Shown here piece after piece: positions 17,314 through 26,199 of a stretch of DNA of 64,000 nt (position 1 is its first letter; each line of letters starts with the position of its first letter). Both the position numbers and the translations under genes were made by a program. The notes beneath the pieces are model-generated. The model worked only from the letters and a program-made list of their open reading frames with translations, searched no databases and was not told the DNA's origin. The stretch comes from Methylobacterium sp. NEAU K (GTDB lineage: Bacteria > Pseudomonadota > Alphaproteobacteria > Rhizobiales > Beijerinckiaceae): assembly GCF_030700285.1 (NCBI RefSeq), contig NZ_JAUYZJ010000021.1, positions 1 to 64,000 on the forward strand. Reading direction: 5' to 3'.

Positions 17314-17369
17314 TTCAGAAAAACTTGAACGGTGCGCGAAGAAATTTTGACGACCCAGCGATAGATCGC
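17314..17369. promoter_or_regulatory. candidate LysR-type binding sites between glcB and the regulator
   Basis: The divergent spacer holds an interrupted palindrome TTCA-N8-TGAA (17314-17329) and a perfect one GCGATAGATCGC (17358-17369). LysR-type regulators bind T-N11-A type dyads in such spacers. Assignment is by position only. Confidence 0.35.
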
Positions 17370-17425
17370 TTGGCTCCCGCGAAAAAGGCGCCAAAAGGGA
17401 TTTGATTCTTTCCGCGGCGTTGAGA

Positions 17426-18325
17426 ATGCAAGACCATAGCGACCTGGAGATCTTCGCCCGCGTGGTCCGCGCCGGCAGCCTGACCCGGGCCGGGTCCGAA
17501 CTCGGCCTGTCCGTCGCGGTGGTCTCGAAGCGGCTGAAGCGGCTGGAGCAGCGGCTGGCGGTGCGCCTGCTGCACCGGACCACCCGGCGCGTCGTCCCGA
17601 CCGATGTCGGTGAGGAATTCTTCCAGCGGATCGCCCCGATCGTCGACGCCATCGCGGAGGCCGAGACCCTGGTGTCGCAGCGGGCTTCCCGGGCGCGGGG
17701 GACGCTGCGGGTGACGGCGCCCAGCTCCTTCGGGCGGCTGCACATCGTCCCGCACCTGCGGGCCTTCTTCGCGCTCCATCCAGACCTCGTCCTGAACCTT
17801 GAGCTCAGCGACGATTTCGAGTCGATCGTCGAGCGCGGCTTCGATCTCGCGATCCGCGTCGGCGCGCTGGAGAGTTCCGGCCTCACCGCCGTGCGCCTCG
17901 CCCCGGTGCGGCGGGTCCTGTGCGCGCGGCCGGCCTATCTCGACGCGGCCGGGCGGCCCGCCGGTCTCGACGACCTGCGCGGCCATGTCTGCCTCGCCAC
18001 GGAGAACCAGAACCCCTGGCGCCTGATCGGGCCGGACGGGCCCTGCACGGTCAACGCCTCCGGCCCCCTGCGCACCCATTCCAACGAGGTCGTGCGCGAG
18101 GCGGTGATCGGCGGCCTCGGCATCGCGCTCCGCTCCACCTGGGACGTGCATGCGGAGCTCCGCGCCGGCCTCCTGGAGGTGGTGCTGCCCGCCTACACGG
18201 CCGCGGCCCCGGCGGGCATCTACGCGGTCTATCCGAGCCGGGCCTTCGTCCCGGCCAAGACCCGGGCCTTCATCGATTTCCTGAAGCGCACCTACCGGTC
18301 GAGCGGCGCCTGGCCGGAGCCGTGA
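17426..18325 (+). CDS. LysR-family transcriptional regulator
   Basis: About 299 aa. The N-terminal helix-turn-helix reads [50 protein letters not shown], followed by a periplasmic-binding-type effector domain ([21 protein letters not shown] onward). The ATG at 17426 is preferred over an upstream frame start at 17402 because family members begin just before this helix. It is divergent from glcB and probably controls it and itself, in the DmlR/D-malate-like branch of the family; the effector is unknown. Confidence 0.9.
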   Translation: MQDHSDLEIFARVVRAGSLTRAGSELGLSVAVVSKRLKRLEQRLAVRLLHRTTRRVVPTDVGEEFFQRIAPIVDAIAEAETLVSQRASRARGTLRVTAPSSFGRLHIVPHLRAFFALHPDLVLNLELSDDFESIVERGFDLAIRVGALESSGLTAVRLAPVRRVLCARPAYLDAAGRPAGLDDLRGHVCLATENQNPWRLIGPDGPCTVNASGPLRTHSNEVVREAVIGGLGIALRSTWDVHAELRAGLLEVVLPAYTAAAPAGIYAVYPSRAFVPAKTRAFIDFLKRTYRSSGAWPEP

Positions 18326-18532
18326 GGAATCCACCCGGCACGGCCTCACCCGGGGGCGTTCCATCGGATCGACGCCGCCGGGGCGCGAGAGGGCTTTACG
18401 GTGGCGCGCGGGTCCCCTCTCGCGCAGGTGCGTGAGACGCGCGTGTTCACCCGCCGGTCCCACCCTCGTGAAACCCGTCATCCGCCCGGGAGCGGGTGCG
18501 CGTCGCGTCTGGCCCGGCTCGACGGGCGACGA

Positions 18533-19333
18533 TCAGGGCTGGGCGAAGTCCGGGTCGGTGCGCGCCAGCATCCGCTTGAACGCCGCCCACTCGCTGTCGG
18601 GCGCCCCCTGGAGCGCGACGCGGTCGTAGCCGGCGGCGTATTGCCCGGCGGTCTTGGCTGCCACCGCCGCCGAGGGCCGGATGATCGGGGCGCCCGCGGC
18701 CTGGAGGGCGAGCTGCGCGCGGCACGAGCGCTCCAGGTTGTGCATCAGCTTGAACGCCTCGCCGACCGAGCGTCCGCAGGTCAGCAGGCCGTGGTTGCGC
18801 AGCACCATGACGGGCTTGTCGCCGAGATCGGCCACCAGCCGCGCCCGCTCGTCGAGGTCGAGGGCGATGCCCTCGTAGGCGTGGTAGGCGAGGCGCCCGG
18901 CGAACTGCATCGACCACTGGTTCAGGGGCAAAAGCCCCTCCTCCTGGCAGGCGACCGCGACGCCCGCGACCGTGTGGGTGTGCAGCACGCAGATCGCGTC
19001 GTGGCGCGCGGCGTGGATGGCGCTGTGGATCGTGAAGCCGGCCGGGTTGATGCCGAGCCCCATCGGATCCTCGAGCACGCGCCCGTCGATATCGACGGTG
19101 ACGAGGTTCTCCGGCGTCACTTCCTCGAAGCGCATCCCGTAGGGGTTGATCAGGAAGCGGTGCCCGCCCCCCGGCAGGCGCGCCGAGATGTGGGTGTAGA
19201 TGCTGTCGTCGAGGCCGAGCCGGTGGATCAGCCGGTAGGCGGCCGCGAGATCGACGCGCATCGCCTGGATTTCGGCCGGGTCGGCGGGGCCCGCGTCCCG
19301 GTCCGGGGCGCTCGAATGGGCTGCTGCAGGCAT
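18533..19333 (-). CDS. class II aldolase/adducin-family protein
   Basis: A 266-aa member of the fuculose-aldolase fold. Metal-ligand segments are visible: LHTHTVAG and LRNHGLLTCGRSVGEAF; the substrate loop SIYTHISARLPG is near the N-terminus. This large-subunit type is common as a stand-alone protein of unknown substrate in Proteobacteria. It is not coupled to a kinase or dehydrogenase here. A leading Ala/Pro-rich ~20 residues may be disordered. Confidence 0.9.
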   Translation of the reverse strand: MPAAAHSSAPDRDAGPADPAEIQAMRVDLAAAYRLIHRLGLDDSIYTHISARLPGGGHRFLINPYGMRFEEVTPENLVTVDIDGRVLEDPMGLGINPAGFTIHSAIHAARHDAICVLHTHTVAGVAVACQEEGLLPLNQWSMQFAGRLAYHAYEGIALDLDERARLVADLGDKPVMVLRNHGLLTCGRSVGEAFKLMHNLERSCRAQLALQAAGAPIIRPSAAVAAKTAGQYAAGYDRVALQGAPDSEWAAFKRMLARTDPDFAQP

Positions 19334-19947
19334 GCGACGGCTCCTTGCCGGTGAGGGAGATCCACCCTGGGGCGCGGGACCGCCGTCCGGCGGCGGGCGG
19401 TCCCGTGATCCCGGCCTCCGGAGGCGCGTGGCGGGCCATCACAGGGCGTGGCCTGTGCCGGCGATCCTCCGCAAGGTGCCCCAAGGGCAGCCGCTCGGCA
19501 ATGCGCCGGGCCTCGCGAACCCGGGCGAGATTGGGAGATCGGCTGCACGTGGTCGAAGTCAGGCTCGGCAGCGTCCGCCTCCGACCCGCCCGCGCCCGGG
19601 AAGGCGGTTCACGCCGGGCTCGAAAGCGGTCGTTTCCCGCACCGTCATTTCGGCAACGTCGCGCCCATTCGAGCCATGCAGGACGTGAATCAGCGCACGG
19701 CTTCGATGCCGATCCGCCTCGCGACGGGTTGCCGATGTCTGCGATCTGCGCCTGAAGCCCCGCGCCGAAACACCGCCGGGACATTGAACCGAGCCGCCTC
19801 CTGCATCGGATTCGCAGGGGGAAGCTCAGCGCGTAGCGACGCGGCTTATTACTGATTTTGCGAGATGATCGAATTTCAATGTTGACTTAGTTTCTAAACC
19901 ATGCTTCGAACACAGTGTTGAATTCAAAATATTAAGGAGAATGAGAA
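19334..19947. other. 614-base intergenic region upstream of the exosortase cassette
   Basis: Most of the stretch is GC-rich without a supported gene. The last ~100 bases turn strikingly AT-rich (tgttgacttagtttctaaa... to the start codon), with a TTGACT near 19882 that could be a -35 element and AAGGAG ten bases before the ATG. The change of composition marks the start of the cassette that follows. Confidence 0.4.
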
Positions 19948-20268
19948 ATGAATGGTCGATTTTTGAAATCGGCACTTGTTGCAGCAACGCTGATGTTGAG
20001 CGCTAATTCATTGGCATCTGCCCAAAGCAGTCCTCCCGGCAATAGTGGTGCGGGCGGAAACAATGGGAACGGCACTGTCCCGGGTCATTCCAATGGCAAT
20101 GGCGGCGGAGACGGCGGTCTTGGAAATATCTTCGGCGGTGGCGGCCACGGCCACTCCGGCGGCGCGCCGTCGCCCGAGATCAACGCGATGCTTGGCCTGA
20201 CGCTCGCCGGCGGGACCCTGGCGTTCCTGCGCCGGAGGAGAAACCGCAAAGACACGTTTGCGAGCTGA
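19948..20268 (+). CDS. Gly/Asn-rich exported protein with PEP-CTERM-like sorting tail
   Basis: A 106-aa predicted exosortase substrate. Residues 1-26 are a Sec signal peptide (ending SLASAQ). Residues 27-72 are low-complexity Gly/Asn/Ser/His. The tail has the tripartite sorting form: PSPEIN at 74-79, a hydrophobic helix (80-94) and a basic end RRRRNRK (95-101). A strong AAGGAG precedes the ATG. The exosortase gene follows after 12 bases, so substrate and enzyme are probably co-expressed. The early part of the gene has lower GC than the surrounding DNA, hinting at transfer. The surface role of the mature peptide is unknown. Confidence 0.8.
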   Translation: MNGRFLKSALVAATLMLSANSLASAQSSPPGNSGAGGNNGNGTVPGHSNGNGGGDGGLGNIFGGGGHGHSGGAPSPEINAMLGLTLAGGTLAFLRRRRNRKDTFAS

Positions 20269-20280
20269 TGGACCGACCTC

Positions 20281-21171
20281 GTGGTGGAGGTTCTTGCACG
20301 CTTGGGGGTGGGCGGCGTTTCGAAAGCTGGTCGCGCGCCGGTTTTCCGTCTGCCCACTCAGGCCGCAAGCTGGGTTTTACTGGTATTCTCTGGTGGCACC
20401 GTTCTGTCGGCAGCCCTACAGAGGCACCTGCTCGAAGAGACACAGTCCGCTCAACATCTCGTTGAATTCAACGTCGGCGAGGCGTTCGGGTTGGCCGCGA
20501 TCCTGTCGCTGGTGCTCGCCGACTCGCGGAGATGCGCGGCGCTGGCCGGATCCGACATCGCCGTCCTGCTTCTCTCCGCGCTCGCTTGGTTCGTGCCAGA
20601 ACAGCATGGCGTCTACCTCGCCACCTCGCTGGCCGGGGGCTGGGTTCTTTTCAGGAGGCGCTCCGACCGGCGGCTGGCCGGCATCGGCCAGATCTGGCTC
20701 GCCCTGTCTATTTACGAACTCTGGGGCAAGATCCTCTTCAAGCTTGCCTACCAGATGATCGAGATCATCGAGGTCGGCCTGCTCTACAGGGTCGGGCAGC
20801 TGTTCTACGGCGGTCTGGGCGTGAGCGGCGCCAGCCTCAGCATCCACGCCGACTGGTCGATCGTGATCCTCGAAGGCTGCTCGTCATTTCACAACCTGTC
20901 TCTCACTGTGCTGATCTGGATTTCCATCTTGAAGATTGCGGAGACACCGGTGAGCCTGGCGGCGTTGCGTGCGCTGGGACTGGGCGCCTGCCTCGTGGTC
21001 GCGATCAACGTCGCGCGCATCCTGGCGATGTTGCCCTCGCGCGAGGCCTTCGTGTTTTGGCACGACGGTGCGGGATCGTCCCTGGTGGCGCTCACCTCCG
21101 TGCTGGCGGCAATCGTCCCGATTCTGCTCTGTGTCGAAGGGAGAGCATGCGAAGCCGGCACGCAGCCCTGA
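20281..21171 (+). CDS. exosortase (protein-sorting transpeptidase)
   Basis: A 296-aa, strongly hydrophobic protein with about eight membrane segments. The exosortase/archaeosortase catalytic triad can be read: Cys200 in LEGCSSFHNLSL, Arg246 in INVARILAM and His261 in FWHDGAGSSL. Such enzymes cleave the C-terminal tail of PEP-CTERM proteins and attach them to a surface target. The start is a GTG (20281 or 20284), 12 bases after the substrate gene. Its end overlaps the next gene by 25 bases. The lack of an EPS cluster nearby sets it apart from the classical EpsH type; the subclass is not assigned. Confidence 0.87.
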   Translation: MVEVLARLGVGGVSKAGRAPVFRLPTQAASWVLLVFSGGTVLSAALQRHLLEETQSAQHLVEFNVGEAFGLAAILSLVLADSRRCAALAGSDIAVLLLSALAWFVPEQHGVYLATSLAGGWVLFRRRSDRRLAGIGQIWLALSIYELWGKILFKLAYQMIEIIEVGLLYRVGQLFYGGLGVSGASLSIHADWSIVILEGCSSFHNLSLTVLIWISILKIAETPVSLAALRALGLGACLVVAINVARILAMLPSREAFVFWHDGAGSSLVALTSVLAAIVPILLCVEGRACEAGTQP

Positions 21172-21713
21172 CCTCCCGGGCACGCACAGGGGTCATCGTG
21201 TTGTGCCTTCTCCTGGCCGCCTCGGTCTCGGGACGTATCTACATCTATCGACAACAGCCGGAAGCCGGCGAGGCGGCGGCAGGGGACGCTGCCGGCGGCC
21301 CTATCGATCTCGGAGGCGGCATCCTGCTTCCGCGCTCGGCCGCTCAGCATCGGACTGTTCCGGTCGGCTCCTGCGTGGCGCCGGCGTCCATCCACTTCGT
21401 CGCGGCCAGCCCTTACGGGTCCGACCCGTCGCTCGTGGGCGCACCCGGGTCTGACGATCGCGTCTTCTACGTCTATCGGGGCTGGAGCCTCGGAAGCCGT
21501 CTTGCCACGATCAGCCTCAACGCGATCTACTTCTCGCGTCGAGCATATGCCCGGCTGAGGATGCAGGAGACCCCTGCGACCGACGACCTGGCCGTGAAGA
21601 TCATCGTTCCGACGGGCTGCGAGGCCTCGGCGGAAGAGGTGATGTCAAACCTTCGCCTCGCCCTCCATCCGCCCGCGCCATCGTCCGTACCCGGCTCGGC
21701 GCCACGTCCTTGA
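21147..21713 (+). CDS. exosortase-associated single-pass membrane protein
   Basis: A 188-aa protein starting with ATG inside the end of the exosortase gene (25-base overlap), so translation is coupled. It has one N-terminal membrane anchor (GVIVLCLLLAASVSGRIYI) and a ~160-residue extracytoplasmic domain with two Cys (VGSCVAP, PTGCEAS) and an aromatic stretch FYVYRGWSLG. The size and location resemble EpsI-type accessory proteins that often go with exosortases, but the sequence is not clearly recognisable as that family. A role in substrate handling is inferred from the operon. Confidence 0.65.
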   Translation: MRSRHAALTSRARTGVIVLCLLLAASVSGRIYIYRQQPEAGEAAAGDAAGGPIDLGGGILLPRSAAQHRTVPVGSCVAPASIHFVAASPYGSDPSLVGAPGSDDRVFYVYRGWSLGSRLATISLNAIYFSRRAYARLRMQETPATDDLAVKIIVPTGCEASAEEVMSNLRLALHPPAPSSVPGSAPRP

Positions 21714-21911
21714 AGTGGCGGCCGGGAAGAAGGCGCGGCGCACGACAAAACCCGCCGCGGCGAGCCGGGCTGAGACCGTTCTAGCCTCGGGGGCGGTGTC
21801 GATGCGCGGGAGATGGCGGCGTTCCGCGTCCCCCCGGTTGCGACAGGTCTGGGCCATGCCCCCGGCGCCGCGCCGCGCGGGGCCGCCGAGGCGTGTCAGG
21901 CGCCGGCCGCC

Positions 21912-23195
21912 TCAGCCCGCCAGCGCGGCCTCGAGACCGGCCCCGATCGCCAGGAGCCGGCGGTCCGCCCCGTGCCGGGCGAGCAGCATCAGCCCGGCGG
22001 GCCGGGGAAGCCCGGGCATCGGCAGGGACAGGCCGGTGAGGTCGAAGAAATTGCCGAACGCGGTGTTGCGCAGCATCAGGCGGTTGGCCGACAGGAAGGC
22101 TCCGTCGTCCGCCAGGAGCGGGGCTGTCAGCGGCGCCGTGGTCGCCGTCGCCGGGAGCGCCAGCACGTCGATTGGGGCCAGCCGCCGGTCCAAGGCCGCG
22201 ATCAGCTCGGTCCGCCGGCGCAGGGTCCGGATGTAGGCCGCCGCCGTCGCGGCGCGGCCGGCGACGATCCGGCGATGGACCCGCGGATCGTAAAGGTCGG
22301 CCTGCGTGTCGATTCGGTCGGCGTGGATCGCGGCGGCCTCGATGGCCGCGATGGAGCCGTCCGGCAGCGCCGCGTCCATGGCGGCGAGCAGGTCGTCGAC
22401 CGGGTGGTCGCTCACCCGGGCGCCGGCCCGGGACAGGAGCGCGAGCGTGCGCTCGAAGGCCTCGGCCACCAGCGGCTCGGTCTCGGTGAACAGGACGCCC
22501 CGCGGCACGCCGACGCGCAGGCCGGCGACCCCGAACGCGTCCAGCGGCGCCGGCTCCTCGCCCGCCATCACGGCGTCGGCCGCCGCGCAGTCCGCCACGG
22601 TCCGGGCCAGCGGGCCGATCGAGTCGAGGGCGTAGGACAGCGGGAAGGCGCCCTCCAGGGGCACCCGTCTGGCGGTCGGCTTGAAGCCCACGACGCCGTT
22701 CAGCGAGGCCGGGATCCGGACCGATCCCCCGGTGTCCGACCCGATGGCGATGTCGCTGGTCCCCTGCCCCACCGAGACGCCGGCGCCGGCCGACGAGCCC
22801 CCCGGGATGCGCCGGGGATCGGCGGCGTTGCCGGGGGTGCCGTAATGCGGATTGAGCCCGAGCCCCGAGAAGGCGAATTCCGACATGTTGGTCCTGCCGA
22901 GGATCACCGCGCCGGCCCGGCGCAGGCGGGCGACCACCGGGGCATCGGTGCGGGCCGGCGGCGCGTCCTTCAGCACGACCGAGCCGGCGCACGTGGTCTC
23001 GCCGGCCACGTCGAACAGGTCCTTGATCGAGACCATCGCGCCGTCGAGCGGGCCCAGGGAGATCCCGTCCCGGCGGCGCGCATCCGCGGCGTCGGCCGCG
23101 GCCCGCGCCTCGGCCGGGTAGAGGCGGGTGAAGACGGCCGGGTCGCCCGCCCCGATCCGCGCCAGACGCTCCTCGACACGCTCACGTACGCTCAT
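21912..23195 (-). CDS. amidase (amidase-signature family)
   Basis: A 427-aa hydrolase with the Ser-cisSer-Lys centre: Lys in MVSIKDLFDVAGE, the Gly/Ser-rich signature PGGSSAGAGVSVGQG, and SDTGGSVRIPASLNGVVGFK with the nucleophilic Ser. GatA-like enzymes share this fold, but no gatB/gatC is adjacent and the context is not translational, so a carboxamide or ester hydrolase is more likely. The ATG at 23195 fits the usual N-terminus; the frame is open further upstream without homology. Confidence 0.9.
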   Translation of the reverse strand: MSVRERVEERLARIGAGDPAVFTRLYPAEARAAADAADARRRDGISLGPLDGAMVSIKDLFDVAGETTCAGSVVLKDAPPARTDAPVVARLRRAGAVILGRTNMSEFAFSGLGLNPHYGTPGNAADPRRIPGGSSAGAGVSVGQGTSDIAIGSDTGGSVRIPASLNGVVGFKPTARRVPLEGAFPLSYALDSIGPLARTVADCAAADAVMAGEEPAPLDAFGVAGLRVGVPRGVLFTETEPLVAEAFERTLALLSRAGARVSDHPVDDLLAAMDAALPDGSIAAIEAAAIHADRIDTQADLYDPRVHRRIVAGRAATAAAYIRTLRRRTELIAALDRRLAPIDVLALPATATTAPLTAPLLADDGAFLSANRLMLRNTAFGNFFDLTGLSLPMPGLPRPAGLMLLARHGADRRLLAIGAGLEAALAG

Positions 23196-23399
23196 GGTCT
23201 CCACCGCATCGCCGTCCGGCGCCCTTATGCAAGGGAAAGGCCCGGCGCCAAAGTGGCTCGGCGCCCGGACGGCGCCGCCGGCGGCGGTCCTCTCCAGCCT
23301 CTCTGCGGCGCGGGCCGTGATCGTCCCCGCGAGGCCTGCGCGGGCGAGCGCCCGCTCGACCCGAGATCCAGGGTCATGCCTCCGAGAACCCAACCGGGA

Positions 23400-23678
23400 T
23401 CAGGCGCACTCGCTGTAGCCGGACCGCTCGGCCTCCTGGCGCGCCAAGCTCAGGATACGCCGGCGACTCTGGCCGTCCTCGATCGCCAGCCAATGCCGCA
23501 TGAGGGCGAGAAGCTCGCCCGCCTCCCCCGCGGGCGGTTCGCCCGAGAAGGTCTCCGTCGGCACGTTGAGTTCGCGAGCGAGCCGCCGGAGGGCGGTGCC
23601 GTGGCGGGTGGCGAGCCGCTTCCGCGTGGCCCTGTCCGGCAGCGCCTGGAGCTTCGGCACGAGCGTGAAGGGGTTCAT
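23400..23678 (-). CDS. small hypothetical protein (92 aa)
   Basis: Basic, helical protein without signal peptide. It begins MNPFTLVPKLQALPDRATRKRLA and contains a region like a short helix-turn-helix (TALRRLARELNVPTETF), followed by MRHWLAIEDG. Ends with Cys-Ala. The frame has a natural protein-like composition and reasonable start, but no family is recognised. Confidence 0.5.
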   Translation of the reverse strand: MNPFTLVPKLQALPDRATRKRLATRHGTALRRLARELNVPTETFSGEPPAGEAGELLALMRHWLAIEDGQSRRRILSLARQEAERSGYSECA

Positions 23679-23838
23679 GATCGTAGAAAGTGCGACGGCT
23701 CCGGAGGGTTCTCGCCGTCCCCTCGCGCGGTGAAGAGGATCTTAACGTCGCGCCGCGCGGAGGCCCGATCCGGCGAACGGCCGGATTTCTGGATCGGAGG
23801 CCGAAGTCCGGACCGATCGCGGGCGCGCGGGCTGGTTG

Positions 23839-23991
23839 CTACCACGTGCGCAGGTCGCGCACGGCTGATGCTTCCGGCCGCTCATCCATGCCCGGGGCCA
23901 CGAACCCGGCCCACAACAAGGCGGCCACGCCGGTGAGGAGCGGGGCGGCGATACTGAGAACGAGGCTGAGGGTCACGGCGGCCTGACTCAA
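23839..23991 (-). CDS. possible 50-aa membrane peptide
   Basis: From a TTG at 23991 the frame gives a short peptide with one membrane helix (LVLSIAAPLLTGVAALLWAGFV) and a charged tail ending DLRTW. No clear ribosome-binding site; an internal GTG might also serve. The hydrophobic profile favours a real small membrane protein, but support is weak. Confidence 0.3.
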   Translation of the reverse strand: MSQAAVTLSLVLSIAAPLLTGVAALLWAGFVAPGMDERPEASAVRDLRTW

Positions 23992-24881
23992 TAGACTGTT
24001 TCGGATCGCCCAGGCGAGCAGTCATAGCGGGAGATTGTTTTTGCGGAATTAAGATGATCGCTCGTTTTTAGGCTGCGCAAGACCGAAGCCGCGGCCCGCC
24101 AGACCGACACGGGTTCGTCATCGCCTGTCGGGCGGCCCGCGGTGCGGCGCGGTCGCGGGCCTCTCGACGGCGGCCCAGATCTCAGCCTCGTAGCCGGGCG
24201 CGCCGCATCGGCCGCCGTGTGACCCGGCCGCGATGGCCGCCTCGGGGCTCTCGAAGGGGTCGCGCCCTGGCAATCCGTCGGTCCGGTGCGGGCGAAGAGC
24301 CCGAACGCGCTGGACCCTGGCGTCTCCGTGCGGGATTCCCGGCCGCGCCTCCAAGGCGCGGCCTCGTTCGCGTCCGCGACCGTCCTCCCGTGGAACGGGC
24401 CCGTCGATCCCGGGCACCGGCGAGGCGGGCGAGCAAAGCTCCCCCTCCCGCCTCGCCAGTACTGGCCTGCGCGGGGGGTACGCAATCCAGTAATCCCCGC
24501 CTAGCATCTGCGCTGTTGGCCGGCCAATCAGCGGTTTGTACGGAGCGGGATGGCAGGATTCGCCAGTCGCCGATGTCTCCATGCGTTGTTGAAAGATCTG
24601 GTTGGGGACGCGTCTTGCGGATCCGGCCGCCCGTCCGCTGCTGGGCCCATTCACCGGGGATTGCGGCCCGCCCGGCGATCCCGGGCGGCGGGTCCTCCGG
24701 CACGCGTTGCAGACGCTTCGGCTGCGCGCGGGCCTCGGCGGAATCCGGCGATGCGGACGGGTCCATCGGGGCCGCCGGGGCTCGGCCACAGCGGGGCCAC
24801 ACGGCTCGGAACCCTTCATCGCGCCGTTACAAGGACGATCTAACGGTGTCCTCTGTCACCTCGCACGAGAGGAGGGATTGG
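23992..24881. other. ~890-base region without a supported gene
   Basis: Several long open frames cross this GC-rich stretch on both strands, but none has a good ribosome-binding site or family resemblance. The leftward frame starting near 24510 with MLGGDYW, and containing PFESPEAAIAAGSHGG, is the most protein-like and remains undecided. The first 60 bases are AT-rich and may be promoter DNA. Confidence 0.35.
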
Positions 24882-25136
24882 ATGCCGGCCCAGTATTGCA
24901 TGAACCCGCTCGGCTCGTGCGCTGATCAGGAAGTGCTCGTCACATACGGCGACCATCGACCGCTCGCGTCGATCAAATCCGTGATCGACGCGGACGGTTG
25001 CGACATCCTGGCCGACCTCTCCGAGACGTGCGTCCGGATCTTGCAGCTCGAGATCGCCGTGTATCACGGCCGCATCGAGCCCTACGCCTGGGCGCAGCAC
25101 GCGGTCGACGTGCTGTTCGCTCCGGCGGCGGCGTGA
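24882..25136 (+). CDS. small hypothetical protein (84 aa)
   Basis: A GAGGAGGGATTGG ribosome-binding site precedes the ATG at 24882. The protein is acidic, with SIKSVIDADGCDILADLSETCVR followed by a helical part and ends AVDVLFAPAAA. Three Cys in the first half (YCMN, SCAD, GCD). No family recognised. The strong start signal makes it a likely real gene. Confidence 0.55.
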   Translation: MPAQYCMNPLGSCADQEVLVTYGDHRPLASIKSVIDADGCDILADLSETCVRILQLEIAVYHGRIEPYAWAQHAVDVLFAPAAA

Positions 25137-25228
25137 CGACTTCGCGCCCGCGGCCATAGTGGCCCGAGGGCGCGCAGGTGAGGCCGCGGATCCGGTCCGA
25201 CTGGGCAGGCGGCGCAAGCCGCGCGCCA

Positions 25229-25693
25229 TCAGGGCTGTGGCGCCTCCAGGGTCAGGGCACCGAACTCGTTCACCATGCACTCATGCATGCGCCGCAGCCA
25301 CGTGCGCGCCTCCGCGGTGCGGGCTTCCGCCCGGTCGGCCCGTTCGGCCGCCAGCCGGGCCTGTTCCTCGGCCCGCTCCGCGCGCGCCACCGCCTCCCGC
25401 ATCGCCGCCTCCGCCTGCCGGGTCCGGTCCTCGGCGGCGCGCACCGCGCGCTCCGACGCGCAGACCGCGTCGCGCGCGCTCGTCTGCATCTCGCGAACCC
25501 GGGCGGCGGCGTCCCGCACCGCGAGCAGCGAGGCCGACCAATCATCGTCCTCCGCAGGGGGTACCGTCCCGGCCCCGGAGAACAGCGCCACCACCCGGTC
25601 CATCGGAGCGGTCGTCCGGCCACGCGGTCCCATGGCGCCGATCCGGTTGCGGCTCTCCGGCGGCATCGCCGTCGCTCTGGCCGCGCCGCTCAC
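25229..25693 (-). CDS. coiled-coil protein, downstream paralogue (154 aa)
   Basis: Starts with a GTG overlapping the stop of the upstream gene (GTGA). A Pro/Arg-rich head is followed by a long Ala/Glu/Arg coiled coil (about residues 65-135) and ends AEARTWLRRMHECMVNEFG. This end matches that of the upstream gene (HAEEWLGRVQDAIMSEF), so the two are tandem duplicates. Function unknown. The repeat character might suit a scaffold or polar-organising protein. Confidence 0.7.
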   Translation of the reverse strand: MSGAARATAMPPESRNRIGAMGPRGRTTAPMDRVVALFSGAGTVPPAEDDDWSASLLAVRDAAARVREMQTSARDAVCASERAVRAAEDRTRQAEAAMREAVARAERAEEQARLAAERADRAEARTAEARTWLRRMHECMVNEFGALTLEAPQP

Positions 25694-26199
25694 GCCGCAG
25701 CCTGGCCCGTCAGGTCCGAGAACTCGGACATGATCGCGTCCTGGACCCGCCCGAGCCACTCCTCGGCATGCCGGGCGCGTTCCTCCGCAGCCTGGGCGCG
25801 CGCCTCAGCAGCCTTCGCGCGTTCTTCGGCGGCTATGATCTGCGCCTCCGCGCGGACTTGCGCCTCACGCATCTGCACCTCCGCGATGCGCGCGCGCTCG
25901 TTCGAATTGTGGATGTCCTCACGGACCCGCTCCAGCACGTGCTCGATGCGCTCCTCGCGCTCGCGGGCCTGCGCTTCGACCTCGCGCGCTTGGCGTGCCG
26001 CCGCCTGCACGCGATGGATCAGCGCGTCCCAATCCTGGGGTGACGATGGCGGCGCCGGCGGTTGAGTCTCGCCGTTCATCGACGAAACGACGCGGAGGAC
26101 ATGGCCGAGATTGGCCTCAGGCGCGGTATTCGGCGCGCGCTTCAACAGGTCGGCAGTCCGGAAGCGAGGGTCGTTCAGTAGCCGCTGCAGCTCGCTCAC
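25690..26199 (-). CDS. coiled-coil protein, upstream paralogue (169 aa)
   Basis: The N-terminus has a conserved-looking cap (MSELQRLLNDPRFRTADLLK), a Pro linker, then ~100 residues of regular Ala/Glu/Arg/Gln coiled coil, with repeated AEERAKAAEARAQAAEE, and the shared C-terminal motif AEEWLGRVQDAIMSEFSDL. No signal peptide or membrane helix. Coupled to a shorter paralogue by a four-base overlap. No known family can be named with confidence. Confidence 0.75.
   Translation of the reverse strand: MSELQRLLNDPRFRTADLLKRAPNTAPEANLGHVLRVVSSMNGETQPPAPPSSPQDWDALIHRVQAAARQAREVEAQAREREERIEHVLERVREDIHNSNERARIAEVQMREAQVRAEAQIIAAEERAKAAEARAQAAEERARHAEEWLGRVQDAIMSEFSDLTGQAAA

Noticed and set aside
15088..17886. 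A 932-codon minus-strand frame overlapping glcB
   Set aside because: It is an alternate frame of the glcB strand, full of Arg/Pro; malate synthase motifs lie in the other frame.
21912..23195. GatA subunit of the amidotransferase
   Set aside because: The fold is shared, but gatB and gatC are absent and the context is not translational, so it is called a general amidase.
24118..24819. Long leftward frame with a protein-like stretch PFESPEAAIAAGSHGG
   Set aside because: No start signal and mostly Arg/Pro/Gly-biased; not enough support to call a gene, noted only in the region entry.
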